A stretch of DNA of 64,000 bases. It comes from Herbaspirillum rhizosphaerae (GTDB taxonomy: Bacteria; Pseudomonadota; Gammaproteobacteria; Burkholderiales; Burkholderiaceae_D). The notes below the pieces were generated by a model. That model was not told the DNA's origin. It did no database searches and worked only from the letters and a program-made list of their open reading frames with translations. Of the stretch, positions 57,474 through 64,000 are shown one piece after another (within the stretch, counting starts at the first letter, position 1; every line of letters starts with the position of its first letter). The stretch spans positions 1 to 64,000 of the forward strand of contig NZ_LFLU01000015.1 in NCBI RefSeq assembly GCF_001189965.1. The letters are read 5' to 3'. The translations under genes and the position numbers were made by a program.

Positions 57474-58262
57474 TCAGTTTCCGAGCGTGGAGGTAACGGG
57501 ACCTCTGGAAACTTGCGTTTTGAAGAAATTCGCGCTGTTAATTTCGAGATACTCTTTCTTTGCAAGATAGTTCTCTATGTTTCTCAGAATTTCCTCAAGA
57601 TACGCCACGACTTCATTTTTTATCTCCAAGATGTTTTCGATCGGGGTCGCTTTGCCACAGGCTAAAAATGACATGTTCCCGTGTGCAAGCTCATTTCTAC
57701 GATTTTTAACATCAGTAAGTCTCCGGCCTCCTTGCGTCTTACCTCCATCAGTGTCGACAGAAAAGCCAAGTTTGTCCGCTAATTCTTTTAGCGTTTTGTG
57801 ATGAATATTGCCGCTGAAGAGTTTGTTTGATTCAAATCCGGCGCGGATAATACTGCGACTAATAGGATGCTGACTGTCAAGAATTCTCTTGTGTAACTCA
57901 TCATCCTTGCGAAACGCGGTCGCTATGTGTTTCCGAAGCAATGGGTGGAGTTCATCGAAGTGATGCTGATGTTCTTCTATGTCAACGTAGATCGCTTTTA
58001 TCGCCCAATTTACTGTTGACTCAACAAGGTTATAAAGCAACAAAAAGCCATTTGCCTTTAGCGTGTCTATGACATCGCCTGGTATGTGTTTAAGTTCTTT
58101 TTCCTCTTGATTCGCAGACCTAAAAGGAGGGGTGAGCGCTAACATAGCTCGTCTTTCGATCACCTCAAATAGGAAGTTAAAATATAAAGCAACGTCCTCT
58201 GAGCGCTCTTCAAAAACTTCACGTGTTTTTAGGATACTCAAAATAGCTCCAAGCTTTTCCAC
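57474..58262 (-). CDS. HEPN-domain protein (MAE_28990/MAE_18760-like)
   Basis: A 262-residue helical protein. NRRNELAHG near residue 190 contains R189-X4-H194, the ribonuclease motif of HEPN domains. The LLLYNLVESTVNWAIKAIY helix and the overall length fit the MAE_28990/MAE_18760 group often found next to DUF262 genes. It would cut RNA when triggered. Its start overlaps the DUF262 stop by 25 bp, so the two are made together. Confidence 0.7.
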   Translation of the reverse strand: MEKLGAILSILKTREVFEERSEDVALYFNFLFEVIERRAMLALTPPFRSANQEEKELKHIPGDVIDTLKANGFLLLYNLVESTVNWAIKAIYVDIEEHQHHFDELHPLLRKHIATAFRKDDELHKRILDSQHPISRSIIRAGFESNKLFSGNIHHKTLKELADKLGFSVDTDGGKTQGGRRLTDVKNRRNELAHGNMSFLACGKATPIENILEIKNEVVAYLEEILRNIENYLAKKEYLEINSANFFKTQVSRGPVTSTLGN

Positions 58263-59416
58263 TCTTCATCAATGTTCCGACGTTCTATGATTTGGGGATC
58301 ACGTCCTAAAAGCTTGTCGCGAACAAACCAAAGGCGCTCTAGTAGTTTAGGTTTTGAGTTTGTAGCGTCTGAGCGGGTGTGCTTTTTGAATGCGGCGTCC
58401 TCAAGCCAAGCCGACGTATCTGTTGGGACAAGGTCTGGATTTTCACGTAACGCAAGGGCTGTTCCTACGGCAATGGCTTCAAATCGAACTCTCGGTACGG
58501 TGTTGTGCTTCAAGTCCTTTCGGAAGCCCGCCGGAAAATATTTTTGTACAAAAGCAACCATATCTGAAAACTCAGACTGATGTTTATCAAGGGCAGAGGG
58601 GTCAGCAGCAACTTCATCGTTCATGTATTTCAGATAATCGGTCAAAAATGGATCAACTTCATGCACAAATTGCTCGTGCCTATCCAAGTAAGCGAAGAAG
58701 CGAAGGAGCATCTCTTCATATTCCCGAAGACTAATTTTTTTCTCAGGAAGGGGACAAATGCTTCGAAAAGCCGCATCCTTTGCAAGACGCTCAATGAACT
58801 CAAGAAAAGGACCGTCGCTGTGGCCTCGACGTTGTTCCATCGGTTGCAACTTCGTCCCCCCGGAGTTAAGGCGATCAAACATTTCTCTACGGGACTCTTC
58901 ATCTAATTTGACTGCAAGGACCGCAATCCGAATTGATTTAGATTTGAACCGTCGTTGCCAATGCCTAGGTAAGCTTGAGTATCGAAAACCATTTAGCGCC
59001 TGAATTTTCTTTAAGCCGCACAATATCAACTGATCGTTCATGAAGTAATGCAGCGTTCGCAATCTTTGCGTACCGTCAATGACCTCAAGTGCACCACGAT
59101 GACTTTCTTCATCTGTATCCCCAAGAAATAACGGGGGGATAGGAAGATTCAAAAATAAGGACTCAATGAACCTACTTTGTTGTTTGGGCAACCAAATAAA
59201 CTCTCGCTGATATCCAGGAATAAATATCTCTGCTTCATCAGTTTCTAAGCCGTCCGCATATTTATGTACCAATACCTCAATAGGATATTCTCTGAGCTGC
59301 AAATCATGTTGCTCTGCTATCTCAGAGATCTCTTTATCCAGCAATGCTTGTTGTTCAGCAGTGACTCCATGAGGAGGAGCGTCATCCAAAAGATCTGTTT
59401 TTTCAGGAGTTGTCAT
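58238..59416 (-). CDS. DUF262-domain protein
   Basis: A 392-residue protein from ATG 59416; an earlier in-frame start would add 11 residues. IPGYQREFIW (66-75), then LFLNLPIPPLFLG, IDGTQRLRTL (DGTQR at 114-118) and MFDRLNSGGTKL are the DUF262 motifs of the ParB/Srx-like fold, which binds nucleotide or DNA. The GmrSD and BrxU systems use DUF262 domains to recognise modified phage DNA. It lacks the C-terminal DUF1524 HNH nuclease of GmrSD, so the HEPN partner may be the effector. Confidence 0.85.
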   Translation of the reverse strand: MTTPEKTDLLDDAPPHGVTAEQQALLDKEISEIAEQHDLQLREYPIEVLVHKYADGLETDEAEIFIPGYQREFIWLPKQQSRFIESLFLNLPIPPLFLGDTDEESHRGALEVIDGTQRLRTLHYFMNDQLILCGLKKIQALNGFRYSSLPRHWQRRFKSKSIRIAVLAVKLDEESRREMFDRLNSGGTKLQPMEQRRGHSDGPFLEFIERLAKDAAFRSICPLPEKKISLREYEEMLLRFFAYLDRHEQFVHEVDPFLTDYLKYMNDEVAADPSALDKHQSEFSDMVAFVQKYFPAGFRKDLKHNTVPRVRFEAIAVGTALALRENPDLVPTDTSAWLEDAAFKKHTRSDATNSKPKLLERLWFVRDKLLGRDPQIIERRNIDEEWKSLELF

Positions 59417-59449
59417 AGGTATGATTTTTAGGGCAGTCTGACTACACAT

Positions 59450-59807
59450 TTACCGTCTAAAATTTTACATCGAAGGTCGTTTCTACAATAACTATATTCG
59501 AGAAGAAACACACAAATCACGTTTCGCAGTACATCCTGAACAAGTTATTTGTCAGATGTTGCGGATCCCGACTAAGGCATCCTGCACCAGAACTGCAGAT
59601 AGAACACGCTATATATTTTTTAACACTTTTGGCCTCTCATATTATGAACAGAGAAGTTAGATATATGAAATACGATAACGATTTTCGCATCAGGCATAAT
59701 GCGCCTTAAAGTTTGAATGGTCGGGTTTAGGTCGCGAGCAAGCTTGATCATAACAGCGATCAATTGCGCAAGTTTCTCTCAATAGAACATCCTTAAGGAG
59801 ACCCACC
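59450..59807. other. AT-rich spacer without a recognisable gene
   Basis: The 358 bp between the DUF262 gene and the SRPBCC gene hold only very short frames. The promoter for the DUF262-HEPN unit should be at the left end, and AAGGAGACCC before the SRPBCC start is at the right end. It contains the transition from AT-rich island DNA to GC-rich DNA. Confidence 0.5.
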
Positions 59808-60254
59808 ATGCCCACCGGAACCGTAGAACTCCACCGCATCCTCCGCACCACCCCCGACAAAATCTACCGCGCCTTCACCGACGCAGCCGCCCTCGCCAAA
59901 TGGCTCCCACCCTACGGCTTCACCTGCACGGTGGAGCATCTGGAAGCTAAAGTCGGCGGCACCTTTCGCATGTCGTTTTCTAATTTCACCAGCGGCAACG
60001 GCCACTCTTTTGGGGGTGAATATAAAGAGCTGGTGCCGGGCGAGCTGATTCGCTACACCGACAAGTTTGACGATCCGAATCTGCCAGGCGAATTGCTGGT
60101 GACCGTGAAGTTAAAGCCGGTCCTGACCGGCACGGATGTGCGCATTACGCAGTCGGGAATACCCGAAGTGATTCCGGTGGAGATGTGCTATCTCGGTTGG
60201 CAGGAGTCGCTGGCGCAGCTGGCCAATCTGGTGGAGCCGAATATTCCCGGCTAG
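59808..60254 (+). CDS. SRPBCC/AHSA1-family protein
   Basis: A 148-residue protein with a START-like ligand-binding fold. VELHRILRTTPDKIYRAFTDAAALAKWLPP opens it and TVKLKPVLTGTDVRITQSGIP is in the C-terminal half. This is the family of Aha1-C-like proteins with unknown small hydrophobic ligands. The AAGGAG ribosome site fixes the start. Codon use is GC-rich, unlike the module just before it. Confidence 0.88.
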   Translation: MPTGTVELHRILRTTPDKIYRAFTDAAALAKWLPPYGFTCTVEHLEAKVGGTFRMSFSNFTSGNGHSFGGEYKELVPGELIRYTDKFDDPNLPGELLVTVKLKPVLTGTDVRITQSGIPEVIPVEMCYLGWQESLAQLANLVEPNIPG

Positions 60255-60314
60255 CGCGAACCTGCTTTTTCTCAGGTCTGCGCGCAATCAATAATAAAAA
60301 AGGGAGGGGGCGGG

Positions 60315-60626
60315 ATGAAGACCGCTTGGATTTTGCTCGCGCTGACACTTGTCACGTTCCATCAATCAGGTGTAGCAGCCAACACGCCCTGTTCAGGAAA
60401 AAAGGGCGGCATCTCTCACTGTGCCGGCGCCGAATTCATTTGCAACGACGGCTCCGTCAGTGCATCGAAGAAGTTCTGTTCCATGTCCAATCAGCAGCAG
60501 CTGATGCCGCTTGCGAAGGACGACGACGATGGCTGCAGTTGCCGTAGTCATCGATACTGCACCGGACCGCGTGGAGGGCAGTTTTGCTATACCGATAGCG
60601 GTAATAAAAGCTATCGGCGTCGTTGA
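60315..60626 (+). CDS. Small secreted cysteine-rich protein
   Basis: A 103-residue protein. The first ~22 residues (MKTAWILLALTLVTFHQSG) are a signal peptide. The mature part has eight cysteines (CSGKKGGISHC, FICNDG, KKFC, GCSCRSHRYC, GGQFC), suggesting disulphide bonds in the periplasm or outside. I do not recognise the family. GGGAGGGGGCGGG precedes the start. Confidence 0.6.
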   Translation: MKTAWILLALTLVTFHQSGVAANTPCSGKKGGISHCAGAEFICNDGSVSASKKFCSMSNQQQLMPLAKDDDDGCSCRSHRYCTGPRGGQFCYTDSGNKSYRRR

Positions 60627-60635
60627 AGCTTCGGG

Positions 60636-61064
60636 TTACTCAGATCCGGATTGAAGCTGAGTCGGCCTGCTCGCGCAATACCGATATTTCCTCTCCCATC
60701 GAAACCGCACTCCTATTCGCGTCAATGCAGGCGGCAGCGCCATGGCCTCATTCGTGGCTTCGCGCAATAGCTCCACCGCGTGCAGATAGCTTTCCCTGGA
60801 TGCCGTCGCAGATGCCGTCAGCAAGCTCAGGTTGAGCATTGCGCAGACGCATGTGGTCTGTTCCCTGGTGACGACGGACTCCTTGCGCACAATCACTTCA
60901 AGCCGAAAATCGTTTTGCGCCGCTGAGATCGCACATCGCTCTCGCTTCCATGCAAATCTCTCGGTGATGCGTCGCGCTGCTTCCGCAGCCTGTTCTGCAA
61001 GAAAATCATCGAGCTCCGCCATGTGCTTCCAGGCGGTGATGAAGAAGTCGGTCTGTTCGGTCAT
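60636..61064 (-). CDS. Hypothetical protein
   Basis: A 142-residue protein, convergent with the secreted protein gene. It begins TEQTDFFITAWKHMAELDDFLAEQ and has several arginine-rich helical stretches and four cysteines. It is GC-rich and divergent from the XRE regulator, whose operator-like sites lie between them, so the two may be co-regulated. No family recognised. Confidence 0.5.
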   Translation of the reverse strand: MTEQTDFFITAWKHMAELDDFLAEQAAEAARRITERFAWKRERCAISAAQNDFRLEVIVRKESVVTREQTTCVCAMLNLSLLTASATASRESYLHAVELLREATNEAMALPPALTRIGVRFRWERKYRYCASRPTQLQSGSE

Positions 61065-61179
61065 GGCGGATCAATTCCTGTTGTCAGGCCAGGTTTTGCT
61101 TCTGCAGGAAAATCGTGATGTCATCAAAGGAAAACGAGACTACTTTGCGGCCTCTTCCTTTGTGTATCAGACATAAATA

Positions 61180-61227
61180 CTAAGTAACTCTTAGTACATG
61201 GTCAAGCCATTATTAAGAAACTCTTAG
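61180..61227. promoter_or_regulatory. Paired operator-like palindromes before the XRE gene
   Basis: CTAAGTAACTCTTAG (61180-61194) and TTAAGAAACTCTTAG (61213-61227) are two near-identical sites with CTAAG/CTTAG-type arms around a five-base spacer, 33 bp apart. The second ends one base before the XRE start codon. The position suits self-repression by the XRE protein. Confidence 0.6.
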
Positions 61228-61228
61228 C

Positions 61229-61552
61229 ATGAAAACGCCAACCAAACAGCCGTCAATCTTTCCTGTTCGTCTGAAAGAGGCAAGAAAGCGCGCCGAGCTG
61301 TCGCAGTTTCAGCTTGGGGTGTTGGCTGGTATCGATGAGTTCACCGCCAGCGCGCGGATGAATCAGTATGAGCGCGGCGTGCATGAGCCCGACTTTGGTA
61401 CGGTGCTGCGTTTGGCGGACGCGCTGGGGGTGCCGGTGAGTTTTTTATTCGAACCGAATAACCGACTGGCCGAGTTGATTTTGCTGGTTGGTCAGCTTGA
61501 GTCAAAAGAGCTTACACAACTGATTGCCCAACTCAGGCGCACTCAAGATTAG
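61229..61552 (+). CDS. XRE-family transcriptional regulator
   Basis: A 107-residue protein with a lambda-repressor-like helix-turn-helix (residues about 12-68: RLKEARKRAELSQFQLGVLAG, then RMNQYERGVHEPDFGTVLRLADAL). A short C-terminal helical tail may dimerise. Two palindromes directly upstream look like its operators. A broken second copy of its C-terminal helix is found 2.3 kb downstream, after the toxin gene. Confidence 0.88.
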   Translation: MKTPTKQPSIFPVRLKEARKRAELSQFQLGVLAGIDEFTASARMNQYERGVHEPDFGTVLRLADALGVPVSFLFEPNNRLAELILLVGQLESKELTQLIAQLRRTQD

Positions 61553-61817
61553 ATTCAATCACTCAGCTCGATGATGTTGACTTGAGCTTCACATGGTTGC
61601 ACGCGTCATATCGAGGTATTGCCAACGCGGCCATCGACCGCTTCGATTAGCAAGAGGGGGTCATCGGGTACCTGCCTGACTTGCTCAGCATGGACGCGTA
61701 ACCCATCCGCCTCAGAAGGATGTGATTGATCGCGCATTTATTGGTATATTTGCGTGATCACACGCCGTCGTGTGTCGCTGTTCCTCCGGAAAATACTGGA
61801 GAAATTCAGGAGAGACG

Positions 61818-63569
61818 ATGCAAACGGAAATAGAAAAAGCACGGGATCGCAGCGCGCACGACGTCATCCAATCCAGGGCAACAACAGGCGCCCGGCAAGC
61901 AGACACTTTCGTCGATCGTCGCCCGCAGCAATTGGCGCAACGCAAACTACAGGAAATAGCCCTCAACGGCACCCTGGTTCACCAGCAAAGAGCGCAGGTC
62001 GGCACCCCGCAAAGCGCCCCCCAGGGTGCAAGCCAGCGCCGTGAATCAGCACCGCAGGCCAATCGCACCGGTTTGCCGACACAACTCAAATCGGCAGTGG
62101 AATCCCTCTCGGGTATGTCGATGGACAACGTGCGCGTACACTACAACTCCGCGCAACCGGCGCAACTCAACGCCCTGGCCTATGCGCAGGGGACTGATAT
62201 CCATCTTGCTCCCGGTCAGGAGCGGCATCTGCCGCATGAAGCCTGGCACGTGGTGCAGCAAGCGCAGGGCCGGGTCCGGCCGACCATCCAGGCCAAACGC
62301 GGCGTCGCGGTCAATGACGATGTCCATCTGGAACGCGAAGCCGATGCGATGGGCGCGCGGGCATTGCAGATGCACGATGCGGCCGGCCCGCAGCACGCTG
62401 CGCCGGGACTTGCGTCGACGGCATCGGCCGGCGGCGAGGCTCCGGTTCAGCGCAAGCTTGACGAGGAGGACGTAGACCGTCTCTCCAAATATCTCGTTCA
62501 AATACTACCTGCGGCAGATTCCCGACCAGAAGAAGAGGCGATCCAGCAGGAGCTGTTTGACTGGCTGGCCGAAAATCTCAAGAGCATCCATGACATCAGC
62601 CCCGACCTCGTGCAGTATCACTATAAACGTATCGAATTCGCCCAGGGGGTCGAGGCGAATTTCCAGGAGGCGGGTCCATCCAAGCAAATCGTCCAGATCA
62701 ACAACGACTATGACGGGTTGCGTGACCACATCACCGGCTTGCTGGCAGGGACAATCCCGGGCACACCAAGTTTTAAGCGTGACGTGTATCAGGAAGAAAT
62801 CAGTAAAATAGATGCGGATTACATCCGGGGCTACAAGAAACTGGCTGAATGGGTCAAGCCATTCAAGGAGCTCGGCCGTGCGTCGTTCGATCGCGATTCG
62901 GAACGCTTCAACCGTGTCGTTCAGCTCTTTTCCTGGCTGATTCCGCTGCATGAGACGACGGTCAAAGGCATCAACAACCTGAGTGGGATCGTGTTGACCC
63001 TGAAATCATTGCTGACGGCCGACATCAACCTGCTCAAGGACAATGCGGTGGAGCTCCCCGCCAATGCGCTCATCTCGAATACCGCCACCCAGTCGATCAG
63101 CGGCTATAACCTCGGTACCGGCTCGGAAATCATCACCGCCAAACCAGGAGCGCTGTTCTCCGGCGAAAAAGCCGAGGGCCGCGCTTTGGAAACCGAATTG
63201 AACAAGTCCAGCACTCGGCGCTTCATCGCCGGCCATCTGGTCGCCGGTTCGCTGGGAGGAAAATTCTCCGACCCCAATCTGACGCCGTTGAGCGAGACCT
63301 TCAATACCGAAAAGACCGGCATGGCAGACCCGGAAAACGAGGGCCGCCGCCGTCTCGCCAACAACGAGGTGATCCATTATGCGACGCATGTGACATACGG
63401 CAATGCGCAACGGCAGGATTGGAGCGCCGTGCTGCCGACCAGCCTGACTGTGACCATTTCCACGCTACGCGTGCACGACCCGGAAAACGACGACGAATCC
63501 GATCTGAAGAACTACACCATCCCCAGCAAGACCCAGACCTACCCTCGCAACAACCTGCCGCCGCTGTGA
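61818..63569 (+). CDS. DUF4157 protein with C-terminal nuclease-like domain (probable polymorphic toxin)
   Basis: A 583-residue protein; ATG 61818 follows AGGAGAGACG. Residues about 80-175 form the DUF4157 (eCIS core) domain: MSMDNVRVHYNSAQPAQLNA, GTDIHLAPGQE, and the HExxH-type metal motif HEAWH at 140-144, followed by EREADAMGARAL. A helical middle part follows. Near the end FIAGHLVAGSLGG (H473) with DPNLTPLS (N487) resembles the H/N pair of DNA/RNA non-specific endonucleases. DUF4157 domains are found on toxins and on effectors carried by contractile injection systems. No signal peptide is visible. Confidence 0.75.
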   Translation: MQTEIEKARDRSAHDVIQSRATTGARQADTFVDRRPQQLAQRKLQEIALNGTLVHQQRAQVGTPQSAPQGASQRRESAPQANRTGLPTQLKSAVESLSGMSMDNVRVHYNSAQPAQLNALAYAQGTDIHLAPGQERHLPHEAWHVVQQAQGRVRPTIQAKRGVAVNDDVHLEREADAMGARALQMHDAAGPQHAAPGLASTASAGGEAPVQRKLDEEDVDRLSKYLVQILPAADSRPEEEAIQQELFDWLAENLKSIHDISPDLVQYHYKRIEFAQGVEANFQEAGPSKQIVQINNDYDGLRDHITGLLAGTIPGTPSFKRDVYQEEISKIDADYIRGYKKLAEWVKPFKELGRASFDRDSERFNRVVQLFSWLIPLHETTVKGINNLSGIVLTLKSLLTADINLLKDNAVELPANALISNTATQSISGYNLGTGSEIITAKPGALFSGEKAEGRALETELNKSSTRRFIAGHLVAGSLGGKFSDPNLTPLSETFNTEKTGMADPENEGRRRLANNEVIHYATHVTYGNAQRQDWSAVLPTSLTVTISTLRVHDPENDDESDLKNYTIPSKTQTYPRNNLPPL

Positions 63570-63649
63570 GCGATACCTCGCGCCCACAGCGCAGTCATTG
63601 CCTTATCCGTTGCTTCGGTCGAGCCGATATGCAGAAACTTCCCGTATGA

Positions 63650-63738
63650 AAACGCATGCCGGACGGCACAGTCGTCCGATTGGCCGACGCGCTGGAGGGA
63701 CCCTGTGAGTTTCTTGTTCAAGCCCGATCCATCAAGCT
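63650..63738 (+). pseudogene. Broken remnant of a XRE regulator
   Basis: Translated in two frames, the stretch reads GTVVRLADAL and then VSFLFKPD, against GTVLRLADAL and VSFLFEPN in the intact XRE gene at 61,229. A one-base insertion near 63,705 separates the two frames. Only the last third of the DNA-binding domain is left, with nothing matching upstream or downstream. Confidence 0.65.
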
Positions 63739-63809
63739 CCGTCATGCGTTTCCACGCGCGATCCTTACTATGCCAGGTTAATCCGCGGGGGGAGCTTGCC
63801 ATCACATGC

Positions 63810-64000
63810 TCAATCGTCCAAATCCACAATCTCCGTCGCAGCAATTTCCTCCGGCGTCTCATAAAAACTCGCCATCCACACCGACCGGGCGCCGATATCG
63901 TTAAGCGTCCGGCAGACGAAGTTGATTGATCCCTTATCCAACCCCGCAAACGGATCATCCAACAAGTTCACTACGGCCCCCGCAGCAAACGCTCCCGCCA
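63810..64000 (-). CDS. C-terminal end of an ABC transporter ATPase (partial)
   Basis: The frame is open to the right edge; the stop is at 63810-63812. The visible 62 or so residues include VVNLLDDPFAGLDKGS, a Walker B followed by the D-loop, with the preceding GAFAAGA stretch, and the protein ends EIVDLDD. The aspartate in place of the usual Walker B glutamate (LLDDPF rather than LLDEPF) is notable. Walker A and the signature lie outside the window. Confidence 0.7.
   Translation of the reverse strand, partial: AGAFAAGAVVNLLDDPFAGLDKGSINFVCRTLNDIGARSVWMASFYETPEEIAATEIVDLDD

Overview
The window looks like the replication-origin region of a betaproteobacterial chromosome of the Burkholderiales, most likely family Oxalobacteraceae and Herbaspirillum-like. 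The grounds are the dnaA-dnaN-gyrB order without recF, the mnmG-rsmG-parA-parB cluster, parS sites of the form TGTTTCACGTGAAACA, a lipA-lipB-ybeD-like gene set, and GC-rich core genes. The genus is inferred from gene content and style only. Core genes are visibly GC-rich, while two blocks (about 1-11,100 and about 55,200-59,800) are clearly more AT-rich and look acquired.

Layout. (1) 1-8.3 kb: the end of a nuclease/helicase-like gene and its terminator, then a tightly overlapped operon. It encodes a CSSKK-motif protein, a DGQQR-motif (DndB/DpdB-like) protein, a tRNA-guanine-transglycosylase-like protein (DpdA-like), a second DGQQR protein, QueC-like and QueD-like enzymes, an HNH nuclease and a third DGQHR protein. 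This resembles a 7-deazaguanine DNA modification (Dpd) system of unusual composition and is the best candidate for an undescribed system. (2) 8.3-11.1 kb: accessory genes, including a HAD_SAK-like phosphatase and a 551-residue protein weakly like TnsE. (3) 11.1-25.4 kb: lipA, lipB, a DUF2917/GcvA-like pair, a chemotaxis receptor, ybeD-like and D-amino-acid transaminase genes, two ABC exporters, an M24 peptidase, a GlxA-type regulator, and parB/parA. (4) 25.5-30.4 kb: a LysE-type exporter, a lipocalin, rsmG, mnmG, two parS sites and a TSUP permease. (5) 30.6-42.7 kb: a UvrD-like helicase, a complete branched-chain amino-acid/amide ABC transporter, and a GMC oxidoreductase with an MmsA-type aldehyde dehydrogenase and a divergent LysR regulator.

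(6) 42.7-43.8 kb: the likely oriC. An unwinding module (AT stretch, four TAG trinucleotides, a GC-rich stretch, a DnaA box) is present twice, 778 bp apart, flanking a small ferredoxin gene. Each copy also carries an aligned short reading frame. (7) 43.8-49.0 kb: an AsmA-family protein, a LysR regulator, a tandem pair of small paralogous genes whose 3' ends share an identical CCTCCTCCC-containing block plus terminator (candidate anti-Shine-Dalgarno sRNAs), and a class II amidotransferase. (8) 49.3-55.2 kb: dnaA, a 264-bp terminal-inverted-repeat element (a second copy lies at 37.9 kb), dnaN and gyrB. (9) 55.4-59.4 kb: a DUF2026 gene and a likely defence module of DUF262 protein, HEPN-like protein and DNA cytosine methyltransferase. 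(10) 59.8-64.0 kb: an SRPBCC protein, a small secreted cysteine-rich protein, a XRE regulator with two operator-like palindromes, a DUF4157-nuclease polymorphic toxin, a broken XRE remnant, and the end of an ABC ATPase gene.

Genes left of about 42.7 kb run mostly leftward and those right of about 47 kb mostly rightward, as expected if replication forks leave from the 43-kb region. I see no rRNA, tRNA, CRISPR array, integrase or complete insertion sequence.
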